From CAZHBA01 sp964530225 (GTDB taxonomy: Bacteria > Pseudomonadota > Alphaproteobacteria > UBA6615): a stretch of 45,611 bases of DNA. The stretch lies in assembly GCA_964530225.1 (NCBI GenBank), contig CAZHBA010000043.1, positions 1 to 45,611 of the forward strand. Reading direction: 5' to 3'. A program made the translations under genes and the position numbers. Each line of letters opens with the position of its first letter. The stretch's first letter is position 1. The notes beneath the pieces were generated by a model that ran no database searches, was not told the origin of the DNA, and was given only the letters and a program-made list of their open reading frames with translations. Shown piece after piece: positions 7,821-16,209 of the stretch.

Positions 7821-8318
7821 AATTTACGGTCCCCAAAAGCTCTAGCAAAATGGTCCGGCATAAGAAATGACGGACGCTGTGGCTCAAATGACTAAACGCC
7901 ATAAAACCGGTGTAGTTTCAAGCTAGTAGATATTAGCCGGAGGGCTACTGAGTCGTTGGTAGGAGTTCTATTGCCGGTGCCGGCTCCTCGAAACCCACAA
8001 GTCGCTTTCCGTCGTCTCCCAACGGTTGATCTTAATAATCGCTCCCGCCGATGGTTTCATAGCAGTATAGGGGCAGCACCGGTTTCAGCGTCAACTTTGC
8101 CGATTCTGTCCCTAATTTGCTGAACAACCAACCCGTGGAAAGTACGTTCTTGAGCAATGACGCAGCCTCCACGAATAGGCTTCCACAGGAGCTTAATGCC
8201 AAGCACATGCTGGCGGTAAAGAGATCCCCAGCGTAGCTGGATTGGAGGGGAAATATACCATCCCGCCTATATAACAAAGACGCGTTAACGTCCTGTTATA
8301 GGGTCGTTTGGGCTCTAG
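7821..8318. other. intergenic region without a supportable gene
   Basis: These 498 bp separate the Sel1-repeat gene from the AcuI-like gene. A plus-strand frame from 8063 to 8236 (57 codons, no start codon) reads protein-like (FSVNFADSVPNLLNNQPVES, then LPQELNAKHMLAVKRSPA) and could be the tail of a lost gene, but I cannot link it to a family. A hairpin-like AGGAG ... CCGGtgCCGG ... CTCCT occurs near 7961-7988. Nothing else stands out. Confidence 0.4.
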
Positions 8319-9317
8319 TCAGGCGTTTACGTCAATGACCGTACGCCCCCGTACCTGGCCTTTGAGGATTTCAGTCGCCAATTGCGGCACATCGGCCAAG
8401 GGCCGCACGGCCGTCATGGCGTCTAATTTTCCCAGGGGCAGGTCGTCAACAACGCGCTGCCAAATTCGCCGGCGGCTTTCAGCTGGCTGCATCACCGAAT
8501 CGATACCCAGCAGATTTACGCCACGCAAAATGAATGGAAGAATAGTCGTGTCCAAACCACTGCCGCCCGCGAGCCCACAGGCCGCGGCCGACGCGCCATA
8601 CTTCATCTGCGCCAACACCGTGGCCAATGTGGTTCCGGCAACAGAATCGACGCATCCCGCCCAGCGTTCCTTTTCGAGAGGCCGCGTCTCAGCAGTCGAC
8701 AGTTCGTCACGATCGATAATTTCGGCGGCACCCAAATCGGTCAGATAGCTGTCGAGCTCCCGGCGACCGGTCGATGCCACCACCGTATAGCCGCGCGCGT
8801 CCAATATCGCGGTTGCGGTGCTGCCCACGCCACCACCAGCGCCAGTCACCAACACTTCGCCATTGTCGGGACCAAGCCCGTATTGCTCCAAGGCATCTAC
8901 GCACAGCATGGCAGTGAAACCGGCCGTGCCAACCGCCATTGCCTGCAACGTCGATATGCTGTCGGGTAATGGCACCAGCCAGCCTGCCTGCACGCGTACG
9001 CGTTGCGCGAAACCGCCCCAATGGGTCTCGCCAACCCGCCAACCAGTGAGGACGACCCTATCACCCGGCTTGTAGTCGGGGCTGTCTGAATGCTCTACGG
9101 TACCGGAAAAATCTATCCCCGGAACGTGTGGAAAATTGCGAACGAGACGCCCCTTGTTACCGTCAACAATCAGACCATCCTTGTAGTTGACCGTGGAGTA
9201 TTCGACGGCCACGGTAACATCGCCGTCAGGCAAGTCGCTCTCAATAAGCGATTTGATCTCAACGCTAATGTCCTTGTCGTCAGAATTGAGCACGAGTGCG
9301 GTAAAGTCGTTCGGCAT
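8319..9317 (-). CDS. acuI: AcuI/YhdH-type acrylyl-CoA reductase (NADPH), MDR family
   Basis: A 332-aa zinc-free medium-chain dehydrogenase/reductase. It has the AcuI/YhdH hallmarks STVNYKDGLIVDGNKG, FPHVPGIDFSGTVEHSDSPDYKPGDRV and GWRVGETHWGGFA. The nucleotide site is VTGAGGGVGSTATAIL (near residues 160-175), followed by the NADPH-type STGRRE, and LGIDSVMQPAESRR is near the C-terminus. AcuI reduces acryloyl-CoA to propionyl-CoA and serves in DMSP, acrylate and 3-hydroxypropionate use. No DMSP lyase, dddA/acuH or CoA transferase gene is nearby, so here it stands alone and its role (detoxification or propionate-linked metabolism) is inference. Confidence 0.88.
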   Translation of the reverse strand: MPNDFTALVLNSDDKDISVEIKSLIESDLPDGDVTVAVEYSTVNYKDGLIVDGNKGRLVRNFPHVPGIDFSGTVEHSDSPDYKPGDRVVLTGWRVGETHWGGFAQRVRVQAGWLVPLPDSISTLQAMAVGTAGFTAMLCVDALEQYGLGPDNGEVLVTGAGGGVGSTATAILDARGYTVVASTGRRELDSYLTDLGAAEIIDRDELSTAETRPLEKERWAGCVDSVAGTTLATVLAQMKYGASAAACGLAGGSGLDTTILPFILRGVNLLGIDSVMQPAESRRRIWQRVVDDLPLGKLDAMTAVRPLADVPQLATEILKGQVRGRTVIDVNA

Positions 9318-9477
9318 GGCTGGTCGGATCCCTTATTTCTAGCGCGTTATCACCGCACTATAGTTTTTCAAATTTGCATACAGCTAGCGGAACGCCGTAG
9401 CACTTAAGTTACAAAAATCCAAGCGGTAGCACTTGGGTGGGACATTAGTGGTTTCCCTCGCTAGCCATCTTTCGCTT

Positions 9478-9654
9478 GAGCAGTTTCCGACCAATTTGAG
9501 CTAATTCTATTGGCGATCGGGGCGGACAGCTATGCGCCATTGTCAGCGGGTTTTGGCTCGACCATAGCTACGGTCATGCTCTTCACCATACCCCCCCTTG
9601 GCCTTGTCACACATCCGCTCCACCAGAATGGTTCAAATTGGTCGGAAACTGCTC
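9478..9654. repeat. 177-bp palindromic element with long terminal inverted repeats
   Basis: The outer 24 bp at 9478-9501 (starts GAGCAGTTTCCGACC) and 9631-9654 (ends GGTCGGAAACTGCTC) are inverted copies with one mismatch. The match continues inward (ATTCTATTGG versus ATTCTGGTGG) to about 36 bp per arm. The 105-130 bp between the arms codes for nothing recognisable, and I see no clear target duplication. It looks like the RIME/MITE-type intergenic palindromes common in alphaproteobacteria. It ends 35 bp before the pagL-like start and so occupies that gene's promoter region. The rest of 9318-9689 holds only a 9-bp direct repeat (GTAGCACTT at 9397 and 9426). Confidence 0.75.
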
Positions 9655-9689
9655 TAGGGTTTGGTCTCGCGTTTAAATCGGGGAAAACA

Positions 9690-10196
9690 ATGAAATATGG
9701 CGTCAGGGGATTATGGGTTTTATTAGCGATCGCCCTAGCAACCACAATAATGGCGCCGTCGGCATCCGCCGACAGTCCAAGCTTTTTGAGCATTGGCGTT
9801 GGTTGGTACGATATCAATGACGATCAGGATGCCGTCGATCTGCGTGTCGAGTACCGCTCGAAGGTAAAACTTCTTGGCTTTGTGAAGCCCTGGGTCGGGG
9901 CCGAAGTAACTTCCGTCGCCGCCGCCTATGGCGTCGCTGGCGTTCTCACCGATATATTTCTCAGCCGCCGGATAGTGCTCACGCCAGGTTTCGGGGTCGG
10001 CGTTTATGCCGACGGCGACGGCAAGGACTTAGGTAGTGCCATCGAATTCCGTTCTCAGTTAGAACTCGGCTATCGGTTCGACAACAGGTCAAAATTGGCG
10101 CTCGCGTTCAGCCACATCTCCAACGCCCACTTGACCAATCAAAATCCGGGTAGCGAGATTTTGACGGTCTATTACCACTTCCCGTTAACGAGGTAA
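9690..10196 (+). CDS. PagL-like lipid A 3-O-deacylase / acyloxyacyl hydrolase family outer membrane protein
   Basis: A 168-aa protein with a signal peptide (hydrophobic core LWVLLAIALATTIMA, cleavage after SASA near residue 27) followed by alternating beta-strands typical of an eight-stranded barrel. The PagL catalytic pattern is present: His142 and Ser144 in FSHISNAH and Glu156 in NPGSEIL. The 2- and 14-residue spacings match the His126/Ser128/Glu140 triad of Pseudomonas PagL. PagL removes the 3-O-linked acyl chain from lipid A in the outer membrane. I start at the ATG at 9690 because it gives the signal peptide and has GGGGA upstream; the frame continues 60 codons further up but only through the palindromic repeat. 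Confidence 0.8.
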   Translation: MKYGVRGLWVLLAIALATTIMAPSASADSPSFLSIGVGWYDINDDQDAVDLRVEYRSKVKLLGFVKPWVGAEVTSVAAAYGVAGVLTDIFLSRRIVLTPGFGVGVYADGDGKDLGSAIEFRSQLELGYRFDNRSKLALAFSHISNAHLTNQNPGSEILTVYYHFPLTR

Positions 10197-10207
10197 TAAC
10201 AGGGAAT

Positions 10208-10240
10208 TTAAAAAAAACGTCCCGATACGGGGTTTCTTCT
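10208..10240. terminator. bidirectional terminator between convergent genes
   Basis: An A-tract, then AAAC-gt-CCCG-ata-CGGG-GTTT (8 paired bases with a 2-nt bulge), then TTCTTCT sits between the pagL-like gene (plus) and the thiolase (minus). Stem stability is modest. Confidence 0.5.
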
Positions 10241-10258
10241 ATTAGGGATGTTTGAATT

Positions 10259-11419
10259 TTAACGCAGACGCTCAAGCACCGATACGTAGTTCGAGACCGC
10301 CGAACCGCCCATGTTGAACACGCCAGCGAGTTTGGGATTCAGTAGCTGCATATCGCCAGCGTTACCAGTAAGTTGCATCGAGGCGATGATGTGCATCGAA
10401 ACGCCGGTCGCGCCCAAGGGGTGTCCTTTAGATTTGAGCCCACCCGACCGGTTTACCGGTAGCTTGCCATCGGCGGTGGTCCAGCCTTCCTTAATCGCCA
10501 CCTCGCCTTCGCCGCGCGGTGTCAGGCCCATGGCCTCATAGGTAAGCATTTCGGCGCTGGTGAAACAGTCATGGACCTCAGCAAAACCGAGGTCTTCCAA
10601 GGTTATGCCGGCTTCGGCGAACGCACGGCCCCAGGCTTCCGCCGGCCCCTCGAAATCGATGACATTGCGCCGCGACATGGGCATGAAGTCCTGCACATGC
10701 TGGGCCGCACGAAAATAGACTGCCTTATCCATTGTCAACGCGGTATCCACATCGGCGAGGACCAATGCCGCGGCGCCATCAGAGACCAACGAGCAATCCG
10801 TGCGCTTAAGCGGGCCGGCCACGACCGGATTCTTGTCGGAGACGTTGCGGCAGAAATCGTAGCCCAAGTCTTTTTGCATTTGCGCGTAGGGATTATCGCA
10901 ACCGTTTTTATGGTTTTTCGCCGCGATCATCGCCAGGGTATCGGATTTATCGCCATACGCCTGGAAATAGAGGTCGGTGATCTGACCGAAGATTTCGGCG
11001 AAACTCGACGCCGACTCTTCGCGCAGATATGACGCTTTCGACAGAATACCGCCGAGAACCTCGCCGCTGACCTCGGTCATTTTCTCCACACCGACGACGA
11101 GCACGATGCGCGCTTTTTTTGCCGCAATATGGTTCAAGCCCTGATAGACGGCAGCCGAACCGGTGGCACACGCATTCTCGACGTGGGTTGCCGGCTTGAA
11201 ACGTAAATCGTCGGAAGCCTGCAAAACCAGCGAGGCGGGGAATTCCTGGCGCACAAATCCGCCGCCGAAAGATCCCAAATAGATTGCATCGATATCCTTG
11301 GGCGCCACTCCGGAGTCCTTGAGCGCCCCTGTCGCCACCTGGACAATCATGTCCTCGATATCCTCGCCTTCGTGCTTGCCAAACTTCAAATGGTCCCAAC
11401 CAACGATACATGCAGTCAT
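10259..11419 (-). CDS. thiolase family protein (acetyl-CoA acetyltransferase, SCP2-like clade)
   Basis: A 386-aa thiolase. The nucleophilic Cys is in HVENACATGSAA (Cys84), a second conserved region is VHDCFTSAEM (His-Asp-Cys), and the C-terminal active-site loop is KGHPLGATG. Motif wording (NACATGSAA, HDCF, lack of the usual C-terminal Cys-G-G loop) points to the sterol-carrier-protein-X/SCP2-like thiolases rather than classical PhaA/FadA. The substrate is unknown: it could be thiolysis in beta-oxidation or side-chain degradation. It has no thiolase partner such as a DUF35 OB-fold protein beside it. It lies 66 bp downstream of the glycan operon on the same strand and may or may not share its transcript. 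Confidence 0.88.
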   Translation of the reverse strand: MTACIVGWDHLKFGKHEGEDIEDMIVQVATGALKDSGVAPKDIDAIYLGSFGGGFVRQEFPASLVLQASDDLRFKPATHVENACATGSAAVYQGLNHIAAKKARIVLVVGVEKMTEVSGEVLGGILSKASYLREESASSFAEIFGQITDLYFQAYGDKSDTLAMIAAKNHKNGCDNPYAQMQKDLGYDFCRNVSDKNPVVAGPLKRTDCSLVSDGAAALVLADVDTALTMDKAVYFRAAQHVQDFMPMSRRNVIDFEGPAEAWGRAFAEAGITLEDLGFAEVHDCFTSAEMLTYEAMGLTPRGEGEVAIKEGWTTADGKLPVNRSGGLKSKGHPLGATGVSMHIIASMQLTGNAGDMQLLNPKLAGVFNMGGSAVSNYVSVLERLR

Positions 11420-11485
11420 TTTGTGTCTCCTTTAAATAGGACCGAGCACCCCGTATCGTGGCTCAGTTGATATCCTATCCTCAAA

Positions 11486-13264
11486 TTAGGCTGCCCGGCG
11501 GGCACCGTCCAGAACATCGAGCACATCGCCGCCAACGTCGGAATTTCCGACGATGTGGTGATTATGCCATAGGGCGTAAAACAGCAGCAACCAGGCCGCA
11601 AATCCCTGCCGTTTTCCGCGGCGCAGGTAGAGATTTTCCACTTTTCTCGGCTCACAAATTTCAGCGATACCTGGTTGGCGCGCCACCAAGGGTCCGATTT
11701 CCGCGCCGCGCGCAAATATCCATTCGGCGACCGGTACCGAAAAGCCGCGTTTGCGCTCAAATGCGCCGGAGATCGGTAGCTGGCCGTCCAACCACCGCCG
11801 CAATAACCATTTACCTAGCCCACCCTTGACCTTCAACTGATCCGGTAGGCGGAATGCCACCGCAGCCACTCGGGGATCGAGGTAGGGTGTACGGCCTTCG
11901 ACGCCATGGGCCATCAGGCAGCGGTCTACCTTGGTCAATAAATCGTTGGGCAACCAATCGGTACAGTCGGCGGCCTGGGCAACTTGCAACTGGGTTAGAT
12001 CGCCGGTATTGAGCATCTCTTCCGCCGCCGATATGCCGTCGCGCCAGCCCGCCGGAATTACTCGTAATAGATCCAAGCCATCGAGCATTCCACGCGCACG
12101 CATGCTGCGCCCACCTTGCCACCACGGCCTGACCGCACTGCGGTAACGCCCATACCCGGCAAAAAGCTCGTCGCCGCCCTCGCCGGTTAGGACCACTTTC
12201 AAACCGCTGTTACGAACGGCTTCGCCAAGAAGATAGGTCGGCAGAATGGCGTAGTCGGCGGCGGGATCATCAACAGCGGCGGCAATTTCCGGTAACCGTT
12301 GCCACAGATCGTTCTCCGTAATTCCCACATCGACGGTTTCCGCACCCACTGCGTCAGCAAGGCGCCTAGCATGTTCGCGTTCGTCCGACACCGAGGGATC
12401 GTCGAACCCAGCCGTGAAGGTCCGTACCGGTTGCTCGTTCAATTCCGCCATCAATACCAGCAGAACTGAGCTATCAACACCACCGGAGAGGAACATTCCA
12501 TAAGGTACGTCTGCGCGCTGATGAACTTCGACGCTGTCGTGCAACGCCACATCCAATAAGTCTAAGGCGGTATCGGCACTCCAGTCGGCTGGTTTATTCT
12601 GCGGCAAAGCGGGCTTACGTCGGCGCGCAACAATCCGCCCGTCGCGCACCACCAGCGTTTCGCCCGGCAAAACGCGCTGGATGTTTCTAAAGATGGTTTC
12701 TGCGCCAGTTGTGTATTGCAGCTGCATCAATTCGGCCCGCGCGTTGACATTAATTTCACGTTCGACCAGACCCGCCTCCAGCAACGCCTGCGGTTCAGAG
12801 GCAAAGCAAAAACCGGCTTCGGTTTCCGAATAGTAAAGCGGCTTGATACCGAACGGATCGCGGGCCAAAACAAGCTGGCCTTCAATGGGATCGTAAAGCG
12901 CGATAGCATACATCCCACGCAAATAGTCGACAAAATCGAGTCCATGGCGCCGGTACAGGTGCAGCGGCACCTCGCAGTCCGAAGCGGTGGCAAAGCTCGA
13001 ACCGACAAGGTCCGACCGCAACTCGATGTGGTTATAAATTTCACCATTGGCGACGAGCGCCGCCCCGCCGGGCTCGTAGAGCGGTTGGTCGCCGGTTTCC
13101 AGATCGATAATTGCCAGCCGCGTTTGCGCCATGGCAAAATTGCGAGCGCTATAACGGCCTTCACCATCCGGCCCCCGGTGGCGAACAGCGGCGGCCATTT
13201 CTTCCACAGTAAAACCGTCGGGCGCGCTGCCATCGCGCGTCATCAAACCGACTATGCCGCACAT
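11486..13264 (-). CDS. asnB: asparagine synthase (glutamine-hydrolysing)-type amidotransferase
   Basis: A 592-aa class II glutamine amidotransferase plus synthetase. Cys2 after Met (MCGIVGLM) is the glutaminase nucleophile, with RHRGPDGEG, ANGEIYNH and ARDPFGIKPLYY in the Ntn domain (residues 1-190). The synthetase half has the PP-loop SGGVDSS (260-266) and LTGEGGDELFAGYGRYR. AsnB makes asparagine from aspartate, ATP and glutamine. Because the gene overlaps the GT4 gene by 13 bp and is last in a GT9-GT2-GT4 operon, it may instead amidate a sugar uronate or another glycan building block, as proposed for AsnB-like proteins in O-antigen loci. That is inference from context. Confidence 0.88.
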   Translation of the reverse strand: MCGIVGLMTRDGSAPDGFTVEEMAAAVRHRGPDGEGRYSARNFAMAQTRLAIIDLETGDQPLYEPGGAALVANGEIYNHIELRSDLVGSSFATASDCEVPLHLYRRHGLDFVDYLRGMYAIALYDPIEGQLVLARDPFGIKPLYYSETEAGFCFASEPQALLEAGLVEREINVNARAELMQLQYTTGAETIFRNIQRVLPGETLVVRDGRIVARRRKPALPQNKPADWSADTALDLLDVALHDSVEVHQRADVPYGMFLSGGVDSSVLLVLMAELNEQPVRTFTAGFDDPSVSDEREHARRLADAVGAETVDVGITENDLWQRLPEIAAAVDDPAADYAILPTYLLGEAVRNSGLKVVLTGEGGDELFAGYGRYRSAVRPWWQGGRSMRARGMLDGLDLLRVIPAGWRDGISAAEEMLNTGDLTQLQVAQAADCTDWLPNDLLTKVDRCLMAHGVEGRTPYLDPRVAAVAFRLPDQLKVKGGLGKWLLRRWLDGQLPISGAFERKRGFSVPVAEWIFARGAEIGPLVARQPGIAEICEPRKVENLYLRRGKRQGFAAWLLLFYALWHNHHIVGNSDVGGDVLDVLDGARRAA

Positions 13265-14292
13265 TCTTTTCGCGCCCTCTCAAAAAATGCTAGATACTGC
13301 GCCGTCACGACTTCCTCCGTAAATTCTCTTTCGTAGGCCGCGTACCCGGCGGCGGCTAGGCGCGATGCCCTATCGGGATCTGCTAAGAGATCAACAATCG
13401 CCTGTGACAGTGCGGCTGGTTGATCCACCGCCACCAACACCCCTCGTTCGTCCGCGCCTAGCAATTCCGCCGGACCGGCGGCTGCAGTAGCGATGACCGG
13501 TTTTTCCGCCGCCCATGCTTCGAGGATAACATTACCCAGCGGTTCGTGGCGTGACGGACAAATAAATAGGTCGGCCGCACGCATGAGCGCATCGGAATCG
13601 TCGCGCCAGCCGAGAAAGCGGGTCCGGTCCGCTACTCCAAGGTCGCGCGCCAAGCCTTGCAAGGTAGCGGCTTCAGGACCCTCGCCGGCGATCCACAACC
13701 AGGCATCCGGAATGTTGGGCAGCGCTCGCAACAAAACGTCGAAGGCCTTATTTTCGTGTAACCGCCCCATTGCCAACAGCAACGACGCCTCCAACGGTGT
13801 GTCTAGACCAACCCTGGACAATGGCGGATTGATAGGTGGGTAGACAAAATTCGGTAACTGCACCACACGGTTACGGTCGAAGCCTTCGCTGATGACGTAA
13901 TCGACAATGTCCGCGGTATTACCAACCAGATAGTCGCAATGACTATAGTATTTTAGATCGTAATAGCCGCCGAGGCGTCCGATGAGCGCGTAGCTACCCC
14001 TCGCTGCCGGTGTCGCCCAGGCTGCCCTGTTCATCCAACTCAAAATAACATCCGGACGAAAGCGCGCGATCTCGCGTTGCAACGCCCGTCGGGTGCGGAA
14101 GTCCATGCGGCCGCCAAAGGGAAGTTCCACCGGTGCGATGCCGCCGTCTCGGAGCGCGCGCACACGCGACGAATCATGCCGGATCACCAGTTGCTGCGAG
14201 ATGTCGAAAGATAGTAGTGCGATCGCCAAACGGACGAAGAACGCCTCGGCACCACCGACTTCCGCGCCTGCCATTGTCTGCATCAGACGCAA
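13252..14292 (-). CDS. glycosyltransferase family 4
   Basis: A 346-aa GT-B glycosyltransferase. The N-terminal acceptor domain starts RLMQTMAGAEVGGAEAFF, typical of GT4 proteins in LPS loci. The donor domain contains LLAMGRLHENKAFDVLLRA, WIAGEGPEAATLQ, the FLGWRDDSDALMRAADLFICPSRHEPLGNVILEAW region with the conserved E-x7-E pattern (near 230-262), and AAAGPAELLG. The enzyme transfers a nucleotide-activated sugar to a growing lipid-linked or LPS glycan at the cytoplasmic face. The start is a TTG at 14292, four bases after the GT2 stop codon; the ATG at 14283 is the alternative. It overlaps asnB by 13 bp, indicating translational coupling. Confidence 0.88.
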   Translation of the reverse strand: MRLMQTMAGAEVGGAEAFFVRLAIALLSFDISQQLVIRHDSSRVRALRDGGIAPVELPFGGRMDFRTRRALQREIARFRPDVILSWMNRAAWATPAARGSYALIGRLGGYYDLKYYSHCDYLVGNTADIVDYVISEGFDRNRVVQLPNFVYPPINPPLSRVGLDTPLEASLLLAMGRLHENKAFDVLLRALPNIPDAWLWIAGEGPEAATLQGLARDLGVADRTRFLGWRDDSDALMRAADLFICPSRHEPLGNVILEAWAAEKPVIATAAAGPAELLGADERGVLVAVDQPAALSQAIVDLLADPDRASRLAAAGYAAYEREFTEEVVTAQYLAFFERARKECAA

Positions 14293-14295
14293 TGT

Positions 14296-15078
14296 TTACT
14301 CGTCCTCATATCGTGCTTTGAGGTAACTGAGTACTGGATAGAGACCAGCCATCAAAGCAATTAGAAACCCGTAGGCACCTTCACGATAACCGCGACGCAA
14401 AACGTAACACTTCCAAAACCGCGAAAAAATACGGCGCACATTCCGCCCGAAAGTGCCTATCTCGCCGCTCGCGCGTAAGTCCATAGCATGTACCGACGTA
14501 TAGCGGTCCAATCGCTGGATCATGTCCGAGATGCTGGCATCGACATAATGCAACATCGGCTCATTCAACGTTCCCACTTGCCCCTTGAGTTCGAGGCTAG
14601 GGTGAATTCGTTGATCGCCCCATATTTTCGCCGGTCCCTCGGGGCCTTTAGCAAACAGCCTTACCGTCGCGCTAACCCCCCAGGAAGCACCCCAACCATG
14701 TTTAACCAAGCGGTCGCCAACATAATTATCGTAGGGAATAAGGAAATGGCCGTACGGCGCGGTTGCTATCGTCGCCCGTATTTCCTTGGCCAGTTGGGCC
14801 GTCACACGCTCATCGGCGTCAACTTCGAAAATCCAGTCGCCGGTACAGGCATCGATTCCAGCATTGCGGCGCGGTCCCTCGAGTTCCCATCCGCCTTCAA
14901 TAAGTCGAGCGCCGTGACCTCCGGCAATGCACTTGGAACCATCCGTGCACCTGTCGAGCACCACCACTAGCTCGTCGGCGAATTTGAGCATTTCGAGGCA
15001 TACATCCAGCTGGGCCTCCTCGTTATGAACAACGACGAGCGCCGACAGGCGGGGCGATGTGGAGGAACTTAGAGTCAC
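14296..15078 (-). CDS. glycosyltransferase family 2 (WaaE/KdtX-like)
   Basis: A 260-aa GT-A enzyme. The N-terminal strand is LSALVVVHNEEAQLDVCLEML, followed by ADELVVVLDRCTDG and GPRRNAGID, and the metal-binding region DWIFEVDADERV (near residues 80-92). Family relatives include LPS-core beta-1,4-glucosyltransferases of the WaaE type. A hydrophobic C-terminal segment (GFLIALMAGLYPVLSYL) may attach it to the membrane. The best start is the GTG at 15078, which overlaps the GT9 stop as GTGA; a longer ATG frame from 15108 overlaps GT9 by 34 bp without family support. Middle gene of the glycan operon. Confidence 0.87.
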   Translation of the reverse strand: MTLSSSTSPRLSALVVVHNEEAQLDVCLEMLKFADELVVVLDRCTDGSKCIAGGHGARLIEGGWELEGPRRNAGIDACTGDWIFEVDADERVTAQLAKEIRATIATAPYGHFLIPYDNYVGDRLVKHGWGASWGVSATVRLFAKGPEGPAKIWGDQRIHPSLELKGQVGTLNEPMLHYVDASISDMIQRLDRYTSVHAMDLRASGEIGTFGRNVRRIFSRFWKCYVLRRGYREGAYGFLIALMAGLYPVLSYLKARYEDE

Positions 15079-16058
15079 TGAGCAGCGATCTGTTCGTATT
15101 GCCGCCACAGCGCAACCGCGGCCTGGGCAACGGAATCGACAGATAGGGAATCCATCATCGTGTCGGTGGTTCGGTGGTCGTAGCCTGGACTGCCGACCAA
15201 TTCTTCGTAGGCCACCTCAGTACGAACCGCGCGGCTAAGATCACCCCACGGGCGATAGTTCTCCGGCCGACTGGGGCCGAACAGTCCGACGGTTGGGATA
15301 TTTGCCGCCGCTGCCATATGCATTAATCCAGAATCGTTGCCGACGAACAGCGCGCACCGTTTAAGACACGCAGCCACGGTAAGCAAACCCTCTGTTCCCA
15401 CCAGATTTATGCACTGGTCTTCCGGCACCCCGTCGAGGACCGCCGCGGCGGCAGACGCCTCACCAGGCCCACCAAAAATCGCTACACGAGCGTTCGGCAA
15501 AATCGCCTCCGTTCCAGGACCACTATTGGTCAACCGTTCGATCAATTCGACAAAACGTTCGCCGCGCCAGATTTTACCGCGCCAGTTCGCCGTCGGCGCT
15601 ATCGCCAAAACGGGGCCACCTTCCGGGATCAAGTGTTCAGCGCGCTGGCGATGCAGGTCGAGCGTCCACAGGCAAGGCGCCGGGGGATGCTCTGCAAGGC
15701 CAAGCGTACGAGCAAGCGATACTACCCTATGCTCGCGGGCATCTGCTGCTGGCCCTGAAATGAACCGCCGACTTGCCCAAATCGTCCACGGAACAACCGA
15801 CCGCCGCAGGTCGACAACCAAAGTCCATCTGATGCCCACAACTTGGCGCCAAACGTTTAGCCAATGGCCCGCCAGCGGTTTCTTCACGATCGGTATCACG
15901 CGCTCAAGGTTGGGCACGCCAGCATAGAGCGGTGCCGCCAAAGCTCCGCAGGCAACGGTAATCGCGGCGTGCGGATAGGTCGCATTCAAATGCTGTACGA
16001 GGCCCGACGAAAGCACGGCGTCGCCGATCCGGGTCGGTCCGATAAACAATATTTCCAT
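15075..16058 (-). CDS. glycosyltransferase family 9 (heptosyltransferase-like)
   Basis: A 327-aa ADP-heptose:LPS heptosyltransferase family protein with a GT-B fold. The N-terminus ILFIGPTRIGDAVLSSGLVQHL carries the conserved D13-equivalent general base, and the C-terminal donor half shows IAPTANWRGKIWRGERFVEL, FVGNDSGLMHMAAAANIPTVGLFGPSRPENYRPWG. Such enzymes add heptose or a related sugar to the LPS inner core. It is the first gene of the minus-strand glycan operon and divergent from the ygfZ-like gene (150 bp between). Sugar identity cannot be read from the sequence. Confidence 0.87.
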   Translation of the reverse strand: MEILFIGPTRIGDAVLSSGLVQHLNATYPHAAITVACGALAAPLYAGVPNLERVIPIVKKPLAGHWLNVWRQVVGIRWTLVVDLRRSVVPWTIWASRRFISGPAADAREHRVVSLARTLGLAEHPPAPCLWTLDLHRQRAEHLIPEGGPVLAIAPTANWRGKIWRGERFVELIERLTNSGPGTEAILPNARVAIFGGPGEASAAAAVLDGVPEDQCINLVGTEGLLTVAACLKRCALFVGNDSGLMHMAAAANIPTVGLFGPSRPENYRPWGDLSRAVRTEVAYEELVGSPGYDHRTTDTMMDSLSVDSVAQAAVALWRQYEQIAAQ

Positions 16059-16209
16059 CGTAAAAATGCTTATACGCTTGCGACTCCAACCATGCCACTA
16101 TTCGCCAACGCGCCCGTTATCTTGTGCTTGCCTTTGCGCCAGACGAAACCATTTCCGACTCAGGCGTAATTTGACCACGATAGCGTGTGAACCGGGGTAA
16201 GATGATCAG

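Noticed and set aside
7961..7988. AGGAG/CCGG-tg-CCGG/CTCCT hairpin as terminator or attenuator
   Set aside because: Stem is short and interrupted, no T-tract follows, and no gene ends or starts close to it.
8032..8277. 81-aa minus-strand frame starting at TTG
   Set aside because: No ribosome binding site, no recognisable motif, and an opposite-strand frame over the same bases looks at least as protein-like.
9397..9434. 9-bp direct repeat GTAGCACTT twice
   Set aside because: Too short to call a repeat family or an operator pair without other copies.
11458..11829. 123-aa plus-strand frame at the asnB 3' end
   Set aside because: Arg/Pro-rich shadow of asnB with no independent start signal.
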